Assembly: GCF_000024425.1 (NCBI RefSeq)
Contig: NC_013946.1
Coordinates: 1,674,001-1,738,000 of the forward strand
Reading direction: 5' to 3'
DNA length: 64,000 nucleotides
Source: Meiothermus ruber DSM 1279
Lineage (GTDB): Bacteria; Deinococcota; Deinococci; Deinococcales; Thermaceae
A program made the translations under genes and the position numbers. The notes beneath the pieces are model-generated. The model was not told the origin of the DNA and did not search any database. It worked only from the letters and a program-made list of their open reading frames with translations. Every line of letters starts with the position of its first letter. Position 1 is the first letter of the stretch. Positions 41,511 through 48,246 of this stretch are shown one piece after another.

Positions 41511-42269
41511 ATGCAACTGAAGGGAAAAACCGCCCTCATCACCGGTGCAGGTAGCGGCATTGGCAGGGCCATCGCCGAAGTGTTCGCCCGGGAAGGGGCC
41601 AGGGTAATCCTCAACGATCTGTCCCCCGCAGCCGGCGAAGTCGCCAAGGCCGTGGGGGGCACCTTTATTCAGGCCGACCTCTCCGATCAGCAGGCCGTTA
41701 GAGACCTGGCCCAACGGGCGCTCGAGCTGGGCCCCATCGACATCCTGGTGAATAACGCCGGCTTGCAGCGCATCCATCCGGTGGATGAGTTTCCCCTGGA
41801 AACCTGGAACCTCATGCTCCAGGTGCTGCTCACGGCCCCATTTCAGCTCATCAAGCACACCCTACCGGCCATGAAGCAAAGGCGTTGGGGCCGGATTATC
41901 AACATCGCGTCGTTACACGGCTTGGTCGCCAGCCCCTACAAGTCGGCCTACATCGCGGCCAAGCACGGCTTACTGGGCCTGACCAAAACGGTGGCGCTCG
42001 AGGTCGGGGAGTACGGCATCACCTGCAACGCCATCTGCCCGGCCTACGTGCGCACCCCCCTGGTCACCTCGCAAATTGCCGACCAGGCCCGCACGCTGGG
42101 CATCCCTGAAGCCCAGGTCATCGAACAGGTCATGCTGGCGCCCGCGGCTATCAGGCGCCTCATCGAGCCCGAAGAGGTAGCAGAGTACGCACTGTTCCTG
42201 GCTTCCGATAAGGCCGGGGCCATCACAGGTTCGGCGCAGGTGATGGATCTGGGCTGGACGGCGCGCTAG
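41511..42269 (+). CDS. 3-hydroxybutyrate dehydrogenase-like short-chain dehydrogenase
   Basis: 252 residues, classical SDR. NAD(H) site TGAGSGIG (11-18) and NNAG (81-84); catalytic S134, Y147, K151 (YIAAK). The pieces GLQRIHPVDEFPLETWN, SLHGLVASPYKSAYIAAKHG, ICPAYVRTPLV and the C-terminal RRLIEPEEVAEYALFL match the 3-hydroxybutyrate dehydrogenase subfamily well. The enzyme oxidises (R)-3-hydroxybutyrate to acetoacetate. It fits with the (R)-specific hydratase upstream. The stop overlaps the convergent dnaG gene by 4 bp. Confidence 0.87.
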   Translation: MQLKGKTALITGAGSGIGRAIAEVFAREGARVILNDLSPAAGEVAKAVGGTFIQADLSDQQAVRDLAQRALELGPIDILVNNAGLQRIHPVDEFPLETWNLMLQVLLTAPFQLIKHTLPAMKQRRWGRIINIASLHGLVASPYKSAYIAAKHGLLGLTKTVALEVGEYGITCNAICPAYVRTPLVTSQIADQARTLGIPEAQVIEQVMLAPAAIRRLIEPEEVAEYALFLASDKAGAITGSAQVMDLGWTAR

Positions 42270-44044
42270 CGCTTATACACCCGCCGCTCCGCCTCGATGG
42301 CCTGCAGCACCTCCTGGATCTCTTTGGTCAGGGTACGAGTCTTGTCGAGGTCGGCGGTGCTATTGAGCTGGGCCTTGAGTTTGTCCAGGCGCAGCTCGTA
42401 GTAAACCTCCCGCACCCGGGCCAGGGCCACATTCAGGTGGGCCTCGAGGTTCTGTTGATCGAAGCTGGGGCTTTTCATGAGAACATCCATCAAACGGGCC
42501 CCTTCTCCACGCTGCTCAAAATACCTCAAGATACGGCTTTTACCCTGCTCTGAGCGGGCCGCCTGCATGAATTCGGCCAAGAGGCTGCCCTCGGGCGGCC
42601 AGGTGTGGTCTTCCACGTAAAGCGCCCACTGCAAAAACTCTTCCTCGGGCACCGAGTATAGCAGGGCGATAACGTCCAGCTCGCGCAAAAGGCGTTTCTC
42701 TGTGAGGTCGGGCCGGGCCAGCCCAATGCCCAGGGTTCGGTCGGGCGCTGCAGAGGCCGCACGCTTTGGGGTGCGGGCCCGGGCCAGGTAGTCTTCCAGG
42801 GCGCGCGGGCTCAGTTCCAGGGCGCTGATAACCTTGGCCTTGAGCTTTTCCACCACCGGGTCGAAAGGCTCGCTCGAGATCAAGCGGGGCTTGAGGGCCT
42901 CGAGGACTTTTTGCTTATGCTCGGGGCGCTTAAGGTCTAACCCCGCCGCCGCCGCCTCAAAGCGGTACTCCACCTCGGGCAGGGCCGCCTCCAGCGCCAC
43001 CTCGAAGCGCTCTTTGCCATCAGGGAGCAGCAGCAGATCGCCCGGGTCTTTGCCATCCTCCAGCAGCACCGCATAGACCACAAAGCTACGGGCAATCTCT
43101 AGGTTCAGGCTCTGCAAGGTGGCCTTGCGCCCGGCCTCGTCGGCGTCGAAGGCAAGGTAAAGCTCGGCAGCATCGGCCCGCCGCAGAAGGTGGGCCTGCT
43201 CACCGGAAAGCGACGAGCCCAGCACCGCCACCGCCTCAGTAAAGCCCATCTGGTGCAGGGCGATAACATCAAACAACCCTTCCACCACCACCGCCCGCCC
43301 CCGCTCGCGGATAGTCGACCGGGCCTGGGGATAGCCGTACAGGAGCTGGCTCTTTTTGAACAGGGCGGTCTCCGGGGAGTTGAGGTACTTGGGGTTGTCG
43401 TCTTTTTCCAGGGCTCGAGCGGTGAAAGCCACAATGCGGCCCATAGGATCCAGAACTGGAAAGGTCACGCGGTGGCGGAAGCGGTCGAAGTAGCGGCCTT
43501 CGCGCTCCACCAACACCCCGGCTTCCACGGCTTCCTGAGGGTCAACGCCGTGCCCCTGAAGATGTCGAATCAGACCATCCCAGCTTTTGGGCGCGTAACC
43601 CAGGCCAAAGCGCTCGATGGAGGCAGGGTTCAGGCCGCGCTCCTGCAGGTATCGCTCGGCCGAACCGGATAGGTTGGCACGGAAGTAGGCCTGGGTGAGC
43701 TCGAGAATCTGCAAAGCCTCTTTGCGCCCAGAGGAACGCCCCTTAAACTGCGGCAGTTCTACACCAGTCTCCTGGGCCAGGCGCTCCAGGGCCTCCCGAA
43801 ACCCAATCCCCTCGATCTTCTGTAAGAAAGCGAAGATATCCCCCCCGTTCTTACAGCCAAAGCAGTAGCACAGCCCTTTGTCTTCGCTGACCTGAAAGGA
43901 GGGGGTTTTTTCCTGGTGAAAAGGGCACAGGCCCTTCCAGACGCCCTTCCCACTTGGTTTGAGCGCAACATACCGGCCCACCAGCTCTCGAATGGGCATC
44001 CGAGAGCGAATCAGTTCGATGGCTTGGGCAATTTGGGCATCCAT
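42266..44044 (-). CDS. dnaG: DNA primase
   Basis: 592 residues. Synthesises RNA primers for replication. The CHC2 zinc finger is C40-x2-H43 ... C61-x2-C64. The catalytic core has ERFGLGYAPKSWDGL and HRVTFPVLDPMGRIVAFTAR. The TOPRIM domain has VVVEGLFDVIALHQMGFTEA and AFDADEAG as the metal site. A C-terminal helicase-interaction-like helical domain follows (about 430-592). The ATG at 44044 is preceded by a cluster of AGACC repeats (44052-44090). Confidence 0.97.
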   Translation of the reverse strand: MDAQIAQAIELIRSRMPIRELVGRYVALKPSGKGVWKGLCPFHQEKTPSFQVSEDKGLCYCFGCKNGGDIFAFLQKIEGIGFREALERLAQETGVELPQFKGRSSGRKEALQILELTQAYFRANLSGSAERYLQERGLNPASIERFGLGYAPKSWDGLIRHLQGHGVDPQEAVEAGVLVEREGRYFDRFRHRVTFPVLDPMGRIVAFTARALEKDDNPKYLNSPETALFKKSQLLYGYPQARSTIRERGRAVVVEGLFDVIALHQMGFTEAVAVLGSSLSGEQAHLLRRADAAELYLAFDADEAGRKATLQSLNLEIARSFVVYAVLLEDGKDPGDLLLLPDGKERFEVALEAALPEVEYRFEAAAAGLDLKRPEHKQKVLEALKPRLISSEPFDPVVEKLKAKVISALELSPRALEDYLARARTPKRAASAAPDRTLGIGLARPDLTEKRLLRELDVIALLYSVPEEEFLQWALYVEDHTWPPEGSLLAEFMQAARSEQGKSRILRYFEQRGEGARLMDVLMKSPSFDQQNLEAHLNVALARVREVYYELRLDKLKAQLNSTADLDKTRTLTKEIQEVLQAIEAERRVYKR

Positions 44045-44051
44045 AGGTGCA

Positions 44052-44090
44052 GGTCTAACAGACCACCAGACCGGTAAATTTAGACCACCA
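44052..44090 (-). promoter_or_regulatory. Repeat cluster in the dnaG promoter region
   Basis: AGACCACCA occurs at 44060-44068 and 44082-44090, 22 bp apart (two helical turns). GGTCT-AAC-AGACC (44052-44064) is an inverted repeat overlapping the first copy. On the minus strand TTTACC (44078-44073) could be a -35, with TAGACC 15 bp on and 7 nt before the ATG. This is a candidate operator overlapping a leaderless promoter. Confidence 0.4.
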
Positions 44091-44182
44091 TTCTAACCCG
44101 CCCTGGCGGCAAAGGGCCCGAAACTAAAGGGGTTTTTCGGCAACGCTCCAATCGTTTATAAGCATCGCCGTAAGACGCAATC

Positions 44183-47100
44183 TTACTCGAGCTGCCTGGA
44201 ACGCGGTTTCAAAAGCCCCGTGGGCCGTTGAAAAAAGTAGCGGGCCAGGACACCCAGCACACCATACCCCCGGAAGCCAACAGTGTTTATGCGGGGTTTT
44301 TCACCCTTCAGAGCCCCCCGCATAAGCACGACCCACAGCTCGGCCAAGGGCGTTTTGGCTTCAAACGTCAGCAAGTCGGTGGGATCCTGGCCCCTGGTGA
44401 GTAAGATCTGGGCCTGTAATAAGCGGGCATAGCCGTGATACACCACAAAACCAGCCACCGCGGTTTTTCGTAGCAGGTAGCGCGTTATCGTCAGGGCCTT
44501 TTTGGGGTTCCGGGTGTGGTGCAGGTAGCCGAGGCCCAGCAGCGCGTAGAAAAAGAGCCTGGGGTTATGGGCCTGCCGCGCCAACTGGGCCGCCCGGCGC
44601 AGATGGTCGGCCCCGCCCCGCTCCCAGTACCACGAGTGGATCCCCCTGGCCAGCGCACAGGCAGCCTGCACCTCGGGCTGCTGCTGGCCCTCCAGGCCTT
44701 TGAGCATCCGCTGGAGCATCTGGTGGTTGTGCTGTCCGGGGGCCAGGGCATAGGCCAGGGCCAGAGTAGCCAGCAGGCTGGGAGAGGGGGCTCGAGCCAC
44801 CGCCGACTCCCCAAAGTAGAGCGCGTCCTCTAACTGGCCCGATTCAATCAAGTAGCGCAAGCGAACACGGCTGATCCGCTCGATCGCCCAAGGAGGCGCG
44901 CCCTCGAGCAGCAGCAGGCTTTCCTCCAGCAGAGCCCCTGCTTCCTCGAGCTGGCCCCGGTCAAGCTGCAGGTCAGCCAGGTTGCTGTTGTATAGGCTGC
45001 TAAACCAGGAAGGCAGCACCTCACCTGGCGGCGGGCCCAAGGCCCTCAGGGCCTCCTCGAGCCTAAACTGTCGCCAGAGCACCTCGGATAGAATTTGCCG
45101 CGCCTCAAAGGTTTCTGCCGGGCTGTTGGCAAACTCCCTGAGGTAGTCCTCACACTGCGCCTGGGCCAGCTTTAGCTGTCCGGAGCGTAACCAGCCCCGA
45201 GCCCGGATCAGCCTGGCTGCGCCCTCGAGGTGCGGGGGTAGGCCTTCCAACAGGGCCAGCGCCTGTTCCAGCGGAAGGGTACGGGCCAGCGCCAGTGCCC
45301 AGCGGGGCTCCAGTTGGTGCGGAACACTGGTTTCGTGGCCTTCTGGAGATCCGGGGCCGTCCCCATCTCCCAGGGAAGCCTCCGGCGGGCATGACCTTGA
45401 ATCCACTCGGCGGATGCTGGCGGCCTCGTGCAGCACCAGGCGTTCCACCAGGTCGGTCTGCCCCAAAGCCAGACCCGCCTCGAGGCGGATCGCCCAGGCC
45501 CGCTGGCGCAGGTTCAGGGGTAGCTCCTGGGCCTCCAGCGGGCGGCTGGCCAGTTCCAGGGCCTCGGCATAGCGGCCCAGGGCCAGATGGGCCTCGGCCG
45601 CCTCGAGCGCCGCCTGCCAGCGCACATTCCCCTCAGCCAATCGCAAAGCCTCGAGGAAGCCCAGTATGGCCGCTGAGTAACGCTCCTCGGCCCAGGTCTG
45701 CTGGGCCACCACCCGCCACATGCGGTAGGCCGCAACCAGATCGCCAGCGGCCTCGAGGTGGGTGGCTGCCTCGGCCAGACGGCCCTGGCGCTGATACCAG
45801 CGCGCCGCCTGCTGGTGCCAGGTTTTAACCTGCTGCCCGCCCACCTGACCCAGAATCGCCTCCCGCAACCAGGGAATCGCGAAACGTAGCTGGCCCCGGT
45901 CGTCGGCCTCGAGGTAACCCTCCCCAACCAGCCGGGCCAGATCGGCCTCCTCTCCCACCAGATGCCTTACCAACTCAGGTGGGATGGTTACACCCAGAAC
46001 AGCCGCGGCCTGCAAGGCCACCCGGGCCAGGCGGGGCAGGCTATCCAGCCTGGGCTGGAACAGCGGAATGGGTTCAGGTTCGCCGGTGGGGGTAAGGCTC
46101 AGGGCCTGCACAGCCAGGGGGTAGCCCCCACTGGCCTCCGCCAGATGAAGACTGGCTGCCGGGCCCAGGTCGGGACGGATGCGCAAAATAAGACGCTGGG
46201 CATCTTCCAGTGAAAGGGGCTCGAGCCGCAGGGTTTCCAAATCGTCGGCGGGCTCCCAGCGGTTCTGCCTGGCCACCATGAGCAGCAGCACCCCAGGCGG
46301 CGCCGGACGGCGGGTGAACTCGAGCACGGTGGGGTCGGCGTTGTGCATGTCTTCCAGCACCACCACAATCGGCACCTGCTGGGCTATCCGGGCCAGCAAA
46401 GTCCACCAGGCCTCAATCAACAAACCATCCAGCTCGTCGGAGGGCAACCCCGGATGCTCTTCAATGCCTATACTGAAATCCAGTATGGTTCGAAGGTGCT
46501 CCGGCAAATTAAGCTGTCGGAGCTGGGAAAGCCCCCCTGGCAACAGCCTGTGCAGGGCCTGTTGCAGGGCGTAGCGCAGGGCCACCCCGGTGGTCAGCCG
46601 AGGTGCCAGCACACCGCGCACCCCGTCCGGGAGGGTCTCGATGAGGTGGCGGGCCAGGTGCGACTTGCCGACCCCCATTGGGCCATAAAGCACCAGGCGT
46701 CTACCAGCCCCCGCCTGCACGGCTTCTAAAGCCCGTTGCAGGATGCGCACCTCCCGCTCCCGCCCCAACACCTCCGGCGGATCCGGACGTAGCCCCAGAA
46801 AGCGGTAGGGAGAAAGTGGCTCGGCATAACCCTTGAGGGGTTGGGGTGGCAGCGCTTCGGTAATTGCGCTCGGAACCAGGCGCATGGTTGTTTCGTCGCA
46901 CCATACCTCACCCGGTGGTGCCGCCTGCGACAGGCGCTGAGAGAGATTGATGGCCGGTCCCAGTACGGTCTGGTCACCGGCCAGCCCCCCCCCGAGGGGT
47001 GTGCGCAGGACCAGGCCACTGGCGACCCCCGCACGGCCCGGTAGGGTGCTGGAAGCCACCATCGCCCGGGCGGCTTCCAGGGCCGCCCGCGCATCCGATT

Positions 47101-47398
47101 CCTGGCTGCGCGGCACGCCAAAAACCGCCAAAAAACCGTCTCCAAAAAACTTGTCTATGTGCCCACCGTAGACTCGAACATGGCTGGCCGCAGTCTGCAA
47201 GGCGGTATTGGCAGCTTCCCAGGTATCTTCCAGCGGGTGCGCTAGGGCGTACTCGGTAAACCTCGAAAGGTCGAAAAACACTGCGCTTACCCAGCGCCGT
47301 TCCTGAACGAAAGTCCCCCCAGGCAGCAGCGTATTACCGCAACGGACGCAGATTTCCTCGCCATCCGCACTGCTATGGCCACAACGAGGGCAAATCAT
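44183..47398 (-). CDS. Class III adenylyl cyclase with STAND ATPase and TPR domains
   Basis: 1071 residues. A zinc ribbon at the N-terminus uses C3, C6, C17, C20. The cyclase domain (about 36-200) keeps the whole catalytic set: metal aspartates D43 (FFDLSRFT) and D87 (DKFFGDG), adenine-specifying K83 and T144, and transition-state N151/R155 (NLSQR). It should therefore make cAMP. A STAND/AAA module follows from about 212, with Walker A GPMGVGKSHLARHL (239-252) and Walker B VVVLEDMHNADP. The C-terminal half is TPR-like helical repeat. No membrane segment or signal peptide. Protein partners or a ligand are probably sensed by the TPR/STAND part. A TTGGAA-17-TATACT promoter lies upstream. Confidence 0.88.
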   Translation of the reverse strand: MICPRCGHSSADGEEICVRCGNTLLPGGTFVQERRWVSAVFFDLSRFTEYALAHPLEDTWEAANTALQTAASHVRVYGGHIDKFFGDGFLAVFGVPRSQESDARAALEAARAMVASSTLPGRAGVASGLVLRTPLGGGLAGDQTVLGPAINLSQRLSQAAPPGEVWCDETTMRLVPSAITEALPPQPLKGYAEPLSPYRFLGLRPDPPEVLGREREVRILQRALEAVQAGAGRRLVLYGPMGVGKSHLARHLIETLPDGVRGVLAPRLTTGVALRYALQQALHRLLPGGLSQLRQLNLPEHLRTILDFSIGIEEHPGLPSDELDGLLIEAWWTLLARIAQQVPIVVVLEDMHNADPTVLEFTRRPAPPGVLLLMVARQNRWEPADDLETLRLEPLSLEDAQRLILRIRPDLGPAASLHLAEASGGYPLAVQALSLTPTGEPEPIPLFQPRLDSLPRLARVALQAAAVLGVTIPPELVRHLVGEEADLARLVGEGYLEADDRGQLRFAIPWLREAILGQVGGQQVKTWHQQAARWYQRQGRLAEAATHLEAAGDLVAAYRMWRVVAQQTWAEERYSAAILGFLEALRLAEGNVRWQAALEAAEAHLALGRYAEALELASRPLEAQELPLNLRQRAWAIRLEAGLALGQTDLVERLVLHEAASIRRVDSRSCPPEASLGDGDGPGSPEGHETSVPHQLEPRWALALARTLPLEQALALLEGLPPHLEGAARLIRARGWLRSGQLKLAQAQCEDYLREFANSPAETFEARQILSEVLWRQFRLEEALRALGPPPGEVLPSWFSSLYNSNLADLQLDRGQLEEAGALLEESLLLLEGAPPWAIERISRVRLRYLIESGQLEDALYFGESAVARAPSPSLLATLALAYALAPGQHNHQMLQRMLKGLEGQQQPEVQAACALARGIHSWYWERGGADHLRRAAQLARQAHNPRLFFYALLGLGYLHHTRNPKKALTITRYLLRKTAVAGFVVYHGYARLLQAQILLTRGQDPTDLLTFEAKTPLAELWVVLMRGALKGEKPRINTVGFRGYGVLGVLARYFFQRPTGLLKPRSRQLE

Positions 47399-47501
47399 AG
47401 GGCAAAACCATGCTAGAAATGTGGTTCGATGCGGTGAGGGTACCTATGAAATTAGATTGCCAGGTCGCCAGCCTTCAAGTGCTTACTGCCCAACACCAGC
47501 A

Positions 47502-47530
47502 AGTATAGCCAGTCTGACGGCGATTTCCAA
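47502..47530 (-). promoter_or_regulatory. Promoter of the adenylyl cyclase gene
   Basis: On the minus strand TTGGAA (47530-47525), 17 bp, TATACT (47507-47502). It gives a leader of about 95 nt before ATG 47398, long for this window. Confidence 0.6.
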
Positions 47531-47580
47531 GCCAGCCAGCTAGCCTCAGCAAAAAGTTCGGCACGTCCCACTTTAAGTGA

Positions 47581-48045
47581 CTAGCGCAAAGACGCTTCCG
47601 CCCGAAAAGCCATCAACGGGGAAGCCAGGTGGGCCTGAATCGGGGTGCCCAGCTCCGGCAGCCTCGAGCCGGCCAGCACCAGGTGCAGCCGGTTCTCTTG
47701 CCCGGCCCCTGCCAGGCCCAGCAGAAAGTATCGGCTGTCCAGCACTGCTTCCACACGGCCCTGCACCCTGTAGCGCCCCCCGCCAAGGTGCTCGATCGCG
47801 GGGGTCTCGGAAGCCACCTCCCAGCGCTCCACCTGTCCGTGAATAATGAGCAAGGCCTTTTCGCCGGAAAAAGGCGTTAGGGATCTGTCAAAAACATACA
47901 AAACACCCCATGGGGTCAGCACCTCGAGCACCGGGCTCCCCAGGGGTTCTGGACTTACCGGCCAGGTCTGTGCGTACTGAGAAAAGCGCTCCCAGAAGGA
48001 TTCCGGGCTATCCTCGAGGGCCGCAGCGCGGGCAATCGCATTCAT
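47581..48045 (-). CDS. Small protein of unknown function (154 aa)
   Basis: I do not recognise the family. ATG 48045 follows GGAGTTTG; a TTG one codon upstream is less likely. A helical N-terminus (MNAIARAAALEDSPESFWERFSQY counted from residue 1 onward) leads to a beta-rich C-terminal part with ALLIIHGQVERWEVASETP, YRVQGRVEAVLDSRYFLLGL and LHLVLAGSRLPELGTPIQAH. The beta part has an OB-fold-like look. No signal peptide or membrane segment. It stands alone between the palindrome-rich region and the cyclase gene. Confidence 0.65.
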   Translation of the reverse strand: MNAIARAAALEDSPESFWERFSQYAQTWPVSPEPLGSPVLEVLTPWGVLYVFDRSLTPFSGEKALLIIHGQVERWEVASETPAIEHLGGGRYRVQGRVEAVLDSRYFLLGLAGAGQENRLHLVLAGSRLPELGTPIQAHLASPLMAFRAEASLR

Positions 48046-48060
48046 CAAACTCCATCATAC

Positions 48061-48114
48061 GCATTTCGGTAGTATCGTTCACTTCGGCAAGCCTAAACGA
48101 TACTACCGAAATGC
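48061..48114. repeat. Long perfect inverted repeat I (19-bp arms)
   Basis: The arm GCATTTCGGTAGTATCGTT (48061-48079) is matched without error by 48096-48114; the 16-nt loop is 48080-48095. TTTTCT follows on the plus strand. It lies upstream of the 47581-48045 gene and downstream of bamA. Confidence 0.9.
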
Positions 48115-48134
48115 TTTTCTACTCCCTTCGGTCG

Positions 48135-48182
48135 GCTTGAATCCTTCACCTCTGGCTTCGTTCAACGGTGAAGGATTCAAGC
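48135..48182. repeat. Long perfect inverted repeat II (16-bp arms)
   Basis: GCTTGAATCCTTCACC (48135-48150) is matched without error by 48167-48182; the loop is again 16 nt (48151-48166). A short palindrome CGGTAT-C-ATACCG follows at about 48188-48200. The arms differ from those of repeat I, but both loops contain CTTCG. Confidence 0.9.
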
Positions 48183-48246
48183 GGAAACGGTATCATACCG
48201 CCCTTTCAGGCACGGGCCACTGGCGGGCTCGAGGATGCCCATTAGC

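Noticed and set aside
48061-48182. Insertion sequence or MITE ends
   Set aside because: No transposase, no target-site duplication and no shared terminal sequence between the two hairpins; kept as inverted repeats only.
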